A stretch of 45,188 nt of DNA from a virus, in the IMG/VR virus record IMGVR_UViG_3300021181_000018, positions 1 to 45,188 of that record; one strand, 5' to 3'. Position 1 is the stretch's first letter, and every line of letters starts with the position of its first letter. Position numbers and translations under genes: made by a program. Shown one piece after another: positions 6,970-13,737 of this stretch. Under the pieces are notes generated by a model that was given only the letters and a program-made list of their open reading frames with translations, searched no databases and had not been told where the DNA came from.

Positions 6970-7223
6970 CGCGGTGGCTCCTTTTTGAAGATGGCCTTGT
7001 TATGCGCTGGGCAGAGGTGGGCCACGAGCGCATCTTTTCTCTCGCTATTTGCAGCGCAAAGCAAAGCCACACCGTTCCCAATAAGCGGAAGAGCCATTAG
7101 CCAGTAAAAGCTCTGGTCAAACTTCTCGATGCGGCACCAAAGTTCCCTGCTGACTCCGCTTTCTTGATCTGCGCTCATCAGATTCGTGCATCCCGGAAAA
7201 TCGCAAGCCCATTTCTCGCTCAT
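6966..7223 (-). CDS. Small Cys-rich hypothetical protein
   Basis: 85 residues. The ATG at 7223 is preferred over a TTG at 7259 because it overlaps the upstream stop (ATGA) and follows GAGAG. A CDFPGC knuckle at residues 7-12 and a C-terminal LCPAH pair about 60 residues later could form one zinc site around a hydrophobic middle. It is coupled to the next gene by ATGA. Family unknown. Confidence 0.65.
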   Translation of the reverse strand: MSEKWACDFPGCTNLMSADQESGVSRELWCRIEKFDQSFYWLMALPLIGNGVALLCAANSERKDALVAHLCPAHNKAIFKKEPPR

Positions 7224-7642
7224 CTCTCTGTATCTCTCCCTCGCAGCGCACCCGGACAACGAAGTGCGTGCGTTAAATCAGCTTCGCCTTCGACAGATGG
7301 CCTCACTCCGCAGCGACAGTTTTCCTCACCAGCCAGCACATTGAGCTTCCATCGCAACCAGCTCCTCACCTGCTTCCATCGTTCTTTGGGGGTAGCGGTA
7401 GGAGGCACGGCATCGTTCACAGCAGCCACTTCGTCTATCAGGGACGTATTCAATGTGGCCTTGGGGTTATCCTCCCAGAAGCAACCTAAAGCGCAATGGT
7501 TTCCGTATCCGTCGTCTAGCTGACCGTGAATCAGGCTCCTGCGACGCTCGACAGAATCCCTGATGAGAAAAAGAGCGGTGTCATCGGGCAATGCTGGCTT
7601 ATCCGATGTCCGTACATCCCTTGCTCGCAACTGGCTTCCCAT
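7220..7642 (-). CDS. Hypothetical protein (140 aa)
   Basis: ATG at 7642 with GGAGG eight bases upstream. The product is mixed alpha/beta with a C-terminal Cys cluster (ENCRCGVRP and a later LRCPG). A Trp-rich helix (RWKQVRSWLRWK) lies near residues 88-100. It sits in an ATGA-coupled run. I do not recognise the fold; nucleic-acid binding is possible from the basic and aromatic content, but this is a guess. Confidence 0.68.
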   Translation of the reverse strand: MGSQLRARDVRTSDKPALPDDTALFLIRDSVERRRSLIHGQLDDGYGNHCALGCFWEDNPKATLNTSLIDEVAAVNDAVPPTATPKERWKQVRSWLRWKLNVLAGEENCRCGVRPSVEGEADLTHALRCPGALRGRDTER

Positions 7643-7698
7643 TTTTCTCGCCTCCTAAGCGAAAGATGACTTCCCCTGCGAACCACACAAACGAATGG

Positions 7699-7715
7699 CG
7701 AATGCGAAGCGCACT
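7699..7715. repeat. 17-bp intergenic repeat, copy 2
   Basis: Identical to 5034-5050. It starts right at the stop codon of the coiled-coil gene and lies in the 72-base gap before the gene starting at 7642, as the first copy lies in a gap before 5019. Confidence 0.7.
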
Positions 7716-8242
7716 CAGCCTAAATCTTTTGACCGCACGTTGAACGGTTTCCAGCGTGCCAGCTCTGCCTGCTGAGCCAGAATGTCGCGCTGCAGCATCC
7801 GGCGATCTGCGTCGGAATGCTCCAACTCTCCGCGGAGGAAATCAATCTCCTCGTTCGTGTCATTCCAGAGCTTGTTATAATCCCGCACCGCTTCGTGATA
7901 GAGAGTCGTTGCTCTCTCCATTTGCGCGCGCAGCGTCTTAATCTCCGCCAGCGTCTTATCGTTCGCCAGCGTCAGTATTTCATTGGCGCAGCGCAGCTCG
8001 CCCACCAGCGCGTGATTCGTCTTTGCGTGCATCAGCGTGTCGTCTAACTCTTGCTTGCAGTCCAGCCAAGCTTTCTGCATGTCCTTTGCGATACCTTTCC
8101 AGAATTCGAGATTATCCGTCGCTTCCCTTTTCGCGGACTCTGAACTCCGCAGCATCGTAAGCAATTCTTCGCTGGTAGTAGCCTTCCGCTGCGCCGGGGG
8201 ATTTATCATGCGCTTGGGATGGCGGGGCTTGCGGGCGGTCAT
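7715..8242 (-). CDS. Coiled-coil protein
   Basis: 175 residues: a basic N terminus (MTARKPRHPKRM), then an almost uninterrupted helical, heptad-like stretch from ~25 to ~160, rich in Leu, Ala, Glu, Lys and Arg. The ATG overlaps the upstream stop (ATGA). Such proteins may be scaffolds or DNA-bridging factors; with the basic head it could bind DNA. No specific family recognised. Confidence 0.72.
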   Translation of the reverse strand: MTARKPRHPKRMINPPAQRKATTSEELLTMLRSSESAKREATDNLEFWKGIAKDMQKAWLDCKQELDDTLMHAKTNHALVGELRCANEILTLANDKTLAEIKTLRAQMERATTLYHEAVRDYNKLWNDTNEEIDFLRGELEHSDADRRMLQRDILAQQAELARWKPFNVRSKDLG

Positions 8243-8475
8243 GGCTTAGCCTCCTCCGCCTTTGGTATCTCTTTGGCGTTACTTTCCTCATTGCGAAGAA
8301 AGTAAATCGTCAGAGCATCAGCCATCTCGTTTGGTGAACCATTCTGGAATTGCCGACTGGTAATCATATTCAGAATTTCCAATTTCATTTTTATTCGACG
8401 GTCCAACTCGTTCCCCAATACTGGCCCCTTGAAATTTCGAAGCGTCTGATTATTTTCCCTGTCCTTACGGCTCAT
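8239..8475 (-). CDS. Small helical hypothetical protein (78 aa)
   Basis: The start is placed at ATG 8475, preceded by GGGGGAG and overlapping the upstream stop (ATGA); the longer open frame above it has no start signal. The product begins MSRKDRENNQTLRNFKGPVLG, then forms an amphipathic helical region ending in an acidic/basic tail. Family unknown. Confidence 0.65.
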   Translation of the reverse strand: MSRKDRENNQTLRNFKGPVLGNELDRRIKMKLEILNMITSRQFQNGSPNEMADALTIYFLRNEESNAKEIPKAEEAKP

Positions 8476-8858
8476 TGCGCTCCCCCTTCCCTCTCTGCCA
8501 TGACCAGCGGAATGGACGGTGCAACGCGTTTGAAGCCTGGAGTGCGGTGCGCGTGGCACTTGCGGCCGGTCGTGGTATCGCAGCGCAGTTCCGAGCATCC
8601 CACGCAATCGCAGGTCTTCGGGTGATGCCATGCTCCGCAGTCCGCCTGAAACGGTTCTGCGGCCTCAAGTAATGCCCTGCCGCAAACTGCGCACCTGCTC
8701 CGATGCTTCTTGAATACCAGCGTGCGTAGTCTCGATTTGTCCTTGCCTTCAAAGCACAGATGCCCGTCTAATCGCACGAAACTATCTGCATCGAGAAGCA
8801 GACCCGCCTCGCGCAGATTATTTGTGACCGTGATGTCTTTCTTCCCTCGCAAGCTCAT
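8472..8858 (-). CDS. Cys/His-rich protein, HNH- or zinc-ribbon-like
   Basis: 128 residues from ATG 8858; the frame upstream of it has only a TTG. Two segments are visible: an N-terminal alpha/beta part and a C-terminal block rich in metal ligands (CAVCGRALL, then D-C-x4-HH, then CDCVGC, a further Cys and CHAH). Up to three zinc sites are possible. The Cys-x2-Cys then HH arrangement recalls HNH/treble-clef folds, but the catalytic pattern is not complete enough to call a nuclease. Confidence 0.62.
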   Translation of the reverse strand: MSLRGKKDITVTNNLREAGLLLDADSFVRLDGHLCFEGKDKSRLRTLVFKKHRSRCAVCGRALLEAAEPFQADCGAWHHPKTCDCVGCSELRCDTTTGRKCHAHRTPGFKRVAPSIPLVMAEREGGAQ

Positions 8859-9031
8859 TGCTTTGCCCTCATCTTCCGCACCGATCGCAGCACCATCAGG
8901 CGACGTCGGTGCGGGTACCGCCAGTACCACGCATCCTCTCTGCATTTCTTGCTGCAATATCTCTGGCGCGGGCCTTGCTTCGCCGGCACAAAGTCGCGCG
9001 CGCAGAACTCATATTGGCAGCAGTAAATCAC
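8855..9031 (-). CDS. Zinc-ribbon protein of the QRYCSKKCR type
   Basis: 58 residues from a GTG that overlaps the upstream TGA (GTGA) with GGAGG four bases before it. It has CCQYEFC near the N terminus and QRYCSKKCRE in the middle, a pattern common in small phage and bacterial treble-clef zinc proteins, followed by a very basic tail that likely contacts nucleic acid. Specific role unknown. Confidence 0.72.
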   Translation of the reverse strand: MIYCCQYEFCARDFVPAKQGPRQRYCSKKCREDAWYWRYPHRRRLMVLRSVRKMRAKQ

Positions 9032-9666
9032 GATGCCTCCGCGAATTCGTGATCTGTCCAAGACGGGCAATGCCTCAGCCTGTTTTTAGGATTCATCTTG
9101 TGAAAGAACTCCGTGTATCCGCACACGCTGCATGTGCGCGAAAGTGGAACCTCTGGCCCAGCTCCAACTCTCGCGTCTATCTGTGCTTTGGTAAGACGGC
9201 GAGGTTTTGATTGCCCCCCTGAAAGGGGGGTAGGGGGGTTAGGTTTTGTCTTTGCAGAAGAAGAGGAAGAAGAAGAAGGCGTTGACATCGCGTTGACATT
9301 CCCCTGACATCCTCTCCGCGTATCCCTGTGATTCTTTTGCTCTTTTCGCCAAGTTGCCCGCTGCTTCTCGTCTCTAACCATGCGCCGCGAGTAAATGATC
9401 CCGTCAGATGTCCGACTCGGAACTCCGGCACGCGATAACTCGTCAAGAAGGGAATCGTATTCGGCCAAGGAGCACCCGCAGTAGCGGGCGATGCCTTCTG
9501 GCGGAATAGGCGAACCATTTATTGCGAGGTAACCGTACTGTTCCTGAGCGTGCATCATGTCGAGCATTTCTCTCCATAGTCCACGAGCCGCAAGCGAGCA
9601 TGTGAAAACCGGGTCCGCGCGCCAATCCTTCGGGTAATACTGAAAACTCGGGGCCTTGCTTGGCAT
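9028..9666 (-). CDS. Replication-initiator-like protein (DUF1376-type N terminus) with C-terminal zinc knuckle
   Basis: 212 residues, ATG at 9666 with GAGGGA upstream. The N-terminal ~100 residues (FQYYPKDWRAD near the start, LAARGLWREMLDMMH, then a helix-turn-helix-like ARYCGCSLAEYDSLLDEL) are of the DUF1376/phage replication-protein type that binds origins. A Ser-rich and Pro-rich linker follows (125-150), then a CSVCGYTEFFHKMN knuckle with a final Cys. It lies with the recombination genes and the DnaB-N protein, so it probably helps initiate replication. Domain call by pattern. Confidence 0.65.
   Translation of the reverse strand: MPSKAPSFQYYPKDWRADPVFTCSLAARGLWREMLDMMHAQEQYGYLAINGSPIPPEGIARYCGCSLAEYDSLLDELSRAGVPSRTSDGIIYSRRMVRDEKQRATWRKEQKNHRDTRRGCQGNVNAMSTPSSSSSSSAKTKPNPPTPLSGGQSKPRRLTKAQIDARVGAGPEVPLSRTCSVCGYTEFFHKMNPKNRLRHCPSWTDHEFAEAS
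9214..9230. other. C6/G6 hairpin inside the replication-protein linker
   Basis: Six C then TGAAA then six G form a perfect GC stem; another G6 run follows at 9233-9238. It encodes the Pro/Ser/Gly linker of the replication-like protein. Such a structure could pause replication or form G-rich structures. Confidence 0.6.
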
Positions 9667-9708
9667 CCAGTTCCCTCAGTGCTGGTCGTGAGGTACGTTG
9701 ATTTGTGT

Positions 9709-9722
9709 TTGCGTTTAGGTTT
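9709..9722. repeat. 14-bp leader repeat, copy 1
   Basis: ttgcgtttaggttt here and at 9999-10012. On the minus strand (AAACCTAAACGCAA) each copy lies a short way upstream of a gene start (42 and about 16 bases), suggesting a shared operator or translational element. Confidence 0.65.
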
Positions 9723-9725
9723 GAA

Positions 9726-9908
9726 CTACGCCACGTTTAGAAATCCGCAGCCGATACGTGGCCTACGACGCGGATTATTCACTTGAGCTTTTGGCGTCGG
9801 AGACGCACTTCGGGTAGACGAGCACGACGTGAGGGTGATGAGGGAAAGCGTCATCGCCAGGGTCCAAATGAAACCCTTCGCCGCACTCCCAGTGAATCCA
9901 CGCATCAT
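9726..9908 (-). CDS. Small lipoprotein
   Basis: About 60 residues from the tandem ATGs at 9908/9905, preceded by GAGGAG. The product has a short basic/polar n-region, a hydrophobic core (FIWTLAMTLSLITL) and an LTSC lipobox with Cys near residue 28, a classic type II signal peptide. The mature part is short, polar and basic. An ATG at 9983 with GGGGGTG before it would add 25 residues and spoil the signal peptide. In the early region this could be an outer-membrane superinfection-immunity lipoprotein; a u-spanin-like role is less likely by position. Function inferred only from topology. Confidence 0.6.
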   Translation of the reverse strand: MMRGFTGSAAKGFIWTLAMTLSLITLTSCSSTRSASPTPKAQVNNPRRRPRIGCGFLNVA

Positions 9909-9998
9909 CTCCTCGGTCCGTCGTAACCCTCTTCGAAGCTTTGTCCACGACCAACGCTGGCTCAGGTGCTTTATCACGAACATCACCCCCTTCTTTTC

Positions 9999-10012
9999 TT
10001 GCGTTTAGGTTT
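9999..10012. repeat. 14-bp leader repeat, copy 2
   Basis: Second copy of ttgcgtttaggttt, between the inverted repeat at 10014-10047 and the ATG at 9983. Confidence 0.65.
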
Positions 10013-10013
10013 A

Positions 10014-10047
10014 CCGGGGAGCTTGCGCCAAAGTACTTGCTCCCCGG
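10014..10047. promoter_or_regulatory. Perfect 9-bp inverted repeat in an intergenic gap
   Basis: CCGGGGAGC and GCTCCCCGG separated by 16 bases, in the 226-base gap 9909-10134 after the exonuclease gene. There is no T run on either side, so an operator or RNA stem affecting the lipoprotein gene is more likely than a classic terminator. A weaker C5/G5 stem lies near 10100-10126; nothing else is seen in the gap. Confidence 0.45.
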
Positions 10048-10134
10048 CTGTTCAGTTTCCCATTGCTGTTAAGTTTTGACTGCAACCTCCCTTCCGTATT
10101 TCCCCCGGAGATTTTTGGGGGATCTCGCTCGTGC

Positions 10135-10887
10135 CTAAAATCCATCGCCTCTTAGCGCAGGCTGCGATGAATCGTTGACAGGCTGCCACTCTGGAATGAT
10201 GGCTTTCGGCGGACCAGGTGCAGCCGTCGTCTCGGCAGTCGGTGCAGGCCGGTTCTTGAGTAGCTTCGCTGCCATTGCATTCAGTTCCTCTATAAATTTC
10301 TCCACTTCGCATTCCATTTCTCCGATTGCTTTTTCGTCGCGTTCAAATCGGATGATGAATAGTCCCAAATCCTCGTGTATTCGAGGGTCGTAGCTGACAA
10401 AATCGCACCATTCGCGACCTGTGCAGGCCATCTGCCACATCATCTGCGGCTTGTATTCCTCTGGCACTACGCCTTCAATGAAATAACCCAAGTGTGTCGT
10501 GGTGTTTGGAACCTTGATTTCAACGAGTCCGTGGTCTCCAACTAGTCCGTCCGGTGAGGCGCCGGATCGAGGGATGCTTGCATGTTTAACGTAGCCGATA
10601 CGCTCGACTTCGACGCCGCGCTTCAATTCGTACATGCTGCGGGCCAGAGGTTCGTTTTCGATGCCATACATCATCGGAATGGAGACGAAATGCTCGGCCG
10701 CGCTGCCCGTCACTACTTCTGCGAGAAGTTCCATCATGTATGTGGCGCGAGACGCTGATACTTTCCCGTTCTTGAGTTTGGACACCACATCCGCTACCCG
10801 GCTCGCCGTGACGCTTCCTGTACGCGCGGCGAGCCATTCTGGCGTGCGTTGCTCAAAGGTCAGATAATTGGGAGGATATTTTTTCAT
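10135..10887 (-). CDS. YqaJ/lambda-exonuclease-family recombination nuclease
   Basis: 250 residues from ATG 10887 (a GTG one codon earlier is possible). Family features are visible: TGSVTAS near 23-29, an N-E-P motif (E79), SPDG with D113, E-x-K at 123-125, and a downstream Y-K-P-Q-M-M-W-Q-M helix. These are the metal-binding and catalytic residues of RecB-like 5'-3' exonucleases. It resects double-stranded DNA ends to give substrate for the annealing protein encoded immediately upstream; the two genes overlap by one base (TGATG). Together they form a phage exo-annealase recombination system. Confidence 0.88.
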   Translation of the reverse strand: MKKYPPNYLTFEQRTPEWLAARTGSVTASRVADVVSKLKNGKVSASRATYMMELLAEVVTGSAAEHFVSIPMMYGIENEPLARSMYELKRGVEVERIGYVKHASIPRSGASPDGLVGDHGLVEIKVPNTTTHLGYFIEGVVPEEYKPQMMWQMACTGREWCDFVSYDPRIHEDLGLFIIRFERDEKAIGEMECEVEKFIEELNAMAAKLLKNRPAPTAETTAAPGPPKAIIPEWQPVNDSSQPALRGDGF

Positions 10888-11645
10888 CACGCCGCCTCGT
10901 TCTTGAGAAGTTCCGCTTTGCGGGAGTCTTTAGCATTTGCCAGCTCCAGCATTGCCTTGGCGTCCTTAGCCTCTTTGGCCTTGCTGAAAGCTTCCCCAAA
11001 CGTCTTCTGCAGGATTTCCAGGCTGTGGCACATGGCAATGGCGGAGAGATATTCTTTCAGACCGTCCCACTTCGGAGCGCCCTGCCCGTCATTGTCCTCG
11101 TCGCCTGCCTCAAGACCCGTCGCAGCCAAAAGCGTATAGCGTTGGAGATATTTCACGGAGGACGCAATCGCCTGAATGGCATTTTTGCTTCCGGTATTGT
11201 CCGGCCCAGCAGACATCTCGGTTTCTTCGCTGTGCCCTAGATCGTGCGTCAGGATGCAGATTACTTTTATCAGTCCCTCTTTTTCCTGCACCACGCGCCA
11301 GCGATGCGAGATGCCCTGCTTGCTCAGAGCGCCGGTGACCTGATCGCAGACATCGGCCAAGTTCGCATATTTGTAGCGGACATCTTTGAAGGCCACTAGC
11401 TTGTCCTTTACGATTTGCGGAGGGTCAGCCTTGAAAGCATTCATCGCCTTAACGAACGCCTGCTTCGCCTGTTCTCTCTGCCAACGAAGTTGGAGGTCCA
11501 TCAGCTTTTCCAGCTTGTCAATGTCTGCTCCTTTGCTAACGGCCATCTGCAAAAGTTCCATCGGAGTGATGGCCTGCTGCTCGTCATACGGATTCGGCTG
11601 ATGATTCCCTGCCGCTACGATTTCTGCTTTCGCTGCTTCGCTCAT
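10887..11645 (-). CDS. erf: ERF-family single-strand annealing protein
   Basis: 252 residues from ATG 11645, which has AGGGAG seven bases upstream; an ATG at 11687 sits inside a hairpin loop with poor spacing. The central AFKDVRYKYANLADV segment and the QAIASSVKYLQRYTLL stretch (about 155-170), followed by acidic EAGDEDNDG, are hallmarks of ERF annealases. It coats single strands made by the partner exonuclease and anneals homologous DNA, useful for circularising terminally redundant genomes as in P22. Confidence 0.88.
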   Translation of the reverse strand: MSEAAKAEIVAAGNHQPNPYDEQQAITPMELLQMAVSKGADIDKLEKLMDLQLRWQREQAKQAFVKAMNAFKADPPQIVKDKLVAFKDVRYKYANLADVCDQVTGALSKQGISHRWRVVQEKEGLIKVICILTHDLGHSEETEMSAGPDNTGSKNAIQAIASSVKYLQRYTLLAATGLEAGDEDNDGQGAPKWDGLKEYLSAIAMCHSLEILQKTFGEAFSKAKEAKDAKAMLELANAKDSRKAELLKNEAA

Positions 11646-11667
11646 CTGATTGCTCCCTATAAAATTA

Positions 11668-11714
11668 CCGGTGTGCTGTTCAGGCATATCCTTGGGGATT
11701 TTTCAGCACACCGG
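11668..11714. promoter_or_regulatory. 11-bp perfect inverted repeat in the erf leader
   Basis: CCGGTGTGCTG (11668-11678) and CAGCACACCGG (11704-11714) pair perfectly around 25 bases. On the minus strand the stem is followed by TAATTTTAT, so it could act as an attenuator/terminator before erf, or as an operator. An in-frame upstream ATG of erf (11687) lies in the loop, so folding could also govern start choice. Confidence 0.6.
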
Positions 11715-11867
11715 GCCTTTCGGCGCTGCGTGTGTTTGCACCGAAACTTAAATGGGCTGTCTCGTTTTCCGGGAACGCCAGCCCTGCGGTCAAAGTATCG
11801 CGCCATAGAGACGCGCCCGAATTCGCATTCCTTTGCGCCGGGTTACTCGGCCAGCGGCGCCCGGAAT

Positions 11868-12218
11868 CTAATGCCCCGGCAATTCCTCACGGGATTCAAT
11901 GTCGTCGTCGCGCTCGTCCGCGCAGATAATCTCTTCCAGATCGTAGTCCGCTACGTCGCTGTCATAGTCAGCACGAAACTCAGCCCGTCTCTGCCTAGCC
12001 TCTACATCCTCGCAGCCGATGCGCCGGCAGTCCGACGTGCAGGTGTGGCCCGCCAACTCGTCAATCTCTTCCTCGTCGCGCTGCAGTTGCAGCTCCAGCG
12101 TCGGAGGCTTGGGCGTGAAGTCGCGCCGGATCATGCCAAGCAATTCGTCCTGCAGCTCAACGCTCTTGCTGGCAGCTCTTTCCATGCGGTCAATGAATCT
12201 CTCGCGCCCAAAGCTCAT
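11868..12218 (-). CDS. Acidic hypothetical protein
   Basis: About 116 residues from ATG 12218, which follows the upstream stop by one base and has GGGGAGAA before it. The N-terminal half is helical and basic; the middle has a CTSDCRRIGC cluster (three Cys in a knuckle-like spacing); the C terminus is strongly acidic. Possible single zinc site. The 150-base stretch downstream (11715-11867) shows only a weak basic 49-codon frame. Family unknown. Confidence 0.62.
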   Translation of the reverse strand: MSFGRERFIDRMERAASKSVELQDELLGMIRRDFTPKPPTLELQLQRDEEEIDELAGHTCTSDCRRIGCEDVEARQRRAEFRADYDSDVADYDLEEIICADERDDDIESREELPGH

Positions 12219-12219
12219 G

Positions 12220-12423
12220 TCAGTTCTCCCCGAACAGCTTAGGATTTTTCGCTTCGTCCGCGCGCTTCTTGCGCGCCTCAATCTGTTTCTTGCTCTCGCC
12301 GGAAACCTGATGCTCCATGCAGCGCCCGATGCGGCCGTTGCTCACGACGTGCTGCGTGTGCCGCGAACAGTGGTTGCACCATTTCGTGTCTGATTCCGTG
12401 TCGCGCGTGTAGTGGTGAGGCAA
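12220..12423 (-). CDS. Small zinc-finger-like protein (TTG start)
   Basis: 67 residues. The TTG at 12423 is preceded by GGAG at good spacing inside the end of the upstream gene, and no ATG is nearby. The N-terminal half has WCNHCSRHTQH followed by a second CMEH, a Cys2-His2-like set reminiscent of small phage HNH-associated fingers; the C terminus is a charged helix. Function unknown. Confidence 0.62.
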   Translation of the reverse strand: MPHHYTRDTESDTKWCNHCSRHTQHVVSNGRIGRCMEHQVSGESKKQIEARKKRADEAKNPKLFGEN

Positions 12424-12624
12424 CTAGTTCTCCTCTGCCAGAAGTTGTATGAGTGCGTCCGCTTCCTCGATTGTGCGTTGCGCGTCAGCCAGGAATTCCG
12501 CAGTCGTCATGGTGGCGAGCTTTCTGCGGGCTTCGGCAGTCAGTTCTCTTGCGCGTTCCACGTCCTTCGCGTTCTCGCGCATCCAACGGTCGTCAAAGAA
12601 TCTGGTTACCAGCGTTTCGCTCAT
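12424..12624 (-). CDS. Small helical acidic protein (66 aa)
   Basis: ATG 12624 with CCGGAG six bases upstream. An amphipathic helical protein rich in Ala, Glu and Arg, probably a short coiled coil. It is coupled to the neighbouring genes by a four-base overlap upstream and direct abutment downstream. No family recognised. Confidence 0.62.
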   Translation of the reverse strand: MSETLVTRFFDDRWMRENAKDVERARELTAEARRKLATMTTAEFLADAQRTIEEADALIQLLAEEN

Positions 12625-12806
12625 GGCTGCTCCGGTCCTCCCTTCTTGACCAGCTTTTCTTTGCAATCCGGCTTAATCGCATTCACTCCCAGATAATCGT
12701 GAATTAGCCAGATGCCGTGCTTGTTTTCCCAATACTCGTCGTGCTGCTGCTTCGAGAGTTGTTCAAATCGCGCTTCCAGATGCTTTAACCTGCTCCAGAT
12801 GCTCAC
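12621..12806 (-). CDS. Small hypothetical protein (61 aa)
   Basis: Starts at a GTG overlapping the upstream TGA (GTGA). The first half is a helix (SIWSRLKHLEARFEQLSKQQ), the second half aromatic (YWENKHGIWLIHDYLGV) with a basic tail. The longer open frame upstream of the GTG is antisense-like and unlikely. Unknown function. Confidence 0.6.
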   Translation of the reverse strand: MSIWSRLKHLEARFEQLSKQQHDEYWENKHGIWLIHDYLGVNAIKPDCKEKLVKKGGPEQP

Positions 12807-12946
12807 GGTTTCACCCCCGCCCCGCCAATCAGAAAAGACAAAAGAGCCACGACAATCACCAGCCCGACGAATGCGAGAATCGTTATCTTGCTCGCGTGCC
12901 GGTACAGGAATGCTTGCACCGGGTAGCTCTGGCGCCAGCGCCTCAC
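12803..12946 (-). CDS. Single-pass small membrane protein (47 aa)
   Basis: GTG start overlapping the upstream TGA (GTGA). A basic N terminus (RRWRQ...YRH) precedes one hydrophobic segment (ITILAFVGLVIVVALLSFLI). Together with the membrane peptide just upstream it forms a tandem pair of tiny inner-membrane proteins. This pairing is seen in some holin/antiholin or immunity modules, but this location is early. Confidence 0.6.
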   Translation of the reverse strand: MRRWRQSYPVQAFLYRHASKITILAFVGLVIVVALLSFLIGGAGVKP

Positions 12947-13083
12947 AGCGCCTTCGCAAACAGCCAGATGACCGCTACCCAGAACGGAATCACTATCAGC
13001 AGGCCGATCACGAGCCCTTTGAATCCGGTTTGTGCAGCTTCCCCTGTGGCCTCTATTTCTACGAGCACGTCGTTGTCGCGCAC
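12943..13083 (-). CDS. Single-pass small membrane protein (46 aa)
   Basis: GTG at 13083 with AAGGAG six bases upstream. An acidic N-terminal half (VRDNDVLVEIEATGE) is followed by one transmembrane segment (LVIGLLIVIPFWVAVIWLF). It overlaps the upstream gene by 25 bases and the next membrane peptide by GTGA. Likely a peptide that acts on a host membrane protein or forms a complex with its neighbour; inferred from topology only. Confidence 0.62.
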   Translation of the reverse strand: MRDNDVLVEIEATGEAAQTGFKGLVIGLLIVIPFWVAVIWLFAKAL

Positions 13084-13430
13084 GGCTGCTCCTTGAACCA
13101 TTCGGTGTCTTCGGATAGCTGCTCGGTTTCGGCGGGCTCGATAGAGCGAACCCAGTTAGCGATTTCTTCAACAGACCATTCGTGCCGGTCATTCAAATGA
13201 ATACCAATTATTGCGGCACAGTTATCCTTCTGTCCGCACTCCGGGCAAGAGGTCTCCTTCAGTGTCCAACGGTGCCGACGCATAGTTGAGCCCATGCAAA
13301 AGGTGTCTTTCTTTTCACCTGCTGCAACCATTGCCATCTGTAAAACGCACCCAGCATCCTCGTCCTTTCTAAGCCACAGACCCCGTTTAATTACCGTGCT
13401 TCCCAGAACGATCTCTTCGCTCAATCGCAT
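13059..13430 (-). CDS. Zinc-ribbon hypothetical protein of a common phage type
   Basis: 123 residues from ATG 13430 with AGGAGGAAAG. The middle has SCPECGQKDNC, and the following HLNDRHEWSVEEIANWVRS helix is typical of small early proteins in many phages (a His-Leu-Asn-Asp then Trp-Ser-x-Glu-x-Ile-Ala pattern). Probably a metal-stabilised protein; function unassigned. Confidence 0.7.
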   Translation of the reverse strand: MRLSEEIVLGSTVIKRGLWLRKDEDAGCVLQMAMVAAGEKKDTFCMGSTMRRHRWTLKETSCPECGQKDNCAAIIGIHLNDRHEWSVEEIANWVRSIEPAETEQLSEDTEWFKEQPCATTTCS

Positions 13431-13443
13431 CTTTCCTCCTCCG

Positions 13444-13737
13444 TTAAACCACTTTCCAAACAATCGCCGTAGCTCCCGATGGAGTCTTGCGGCGCTCGGA
13501 AGTTTTCCTAACCTTGCCCTTAGCTTCCAAAGGCTTGAGGCGCGGCGAGATGGAAACCAGGGGCATCCGGCACTTCTCTGCGATCTGGTGCGCCGTCATT
13601 GGGCCGTATTCGTGCAGCGCGTAGAGAACGTCGCTTTCGAGTTTGTGCGTATCAACTTTCGCCGCAGCCTCATGCGAGGTCGTCGGGTCGCTGCGCCGCG
13701 CGACGGCCTCGAACAGGGAGCTTTGAGAGGAGGTCAT
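13444..13737 (-). CDS. Winged-helix DNA-binding protein
   Basis: 97 residues, ATGA-coupled to the methyltransferase gene. The pattern SDVLYALHEYGPMTAHQIAE then a helix with PLVSISPRLKPLEAKG and a basic wing (KVRKTSERRKT) is that of MarR-like phage winged-helix proteins. It could be a transcription regulator of the early operon. No cofactor site visible. Confidence 0.72.
   Translation of the reverse strand: MTSSQSSLFEAVARRSDPTTSHEAAAKVDTHKLESDVLYALHEYGPMTAHQIAEKCRMPLVSISPRLKPLEAKGKVRKTSERRKTPSGATAIVWKVV

Noticed and set aside
9726-9908. Calling the small lipoprotein an Rz1-like spanin
   Set aside because: It lies in the early region away from the endolysin, so a lysis role is not supported.
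11657-11806. Minus ORF of 49 codons in the gap upstream of erf
   Set aside because: Very basic, no Shine-Dalgarno, and it runs through the leader hairpin; more likely non-coding leader.
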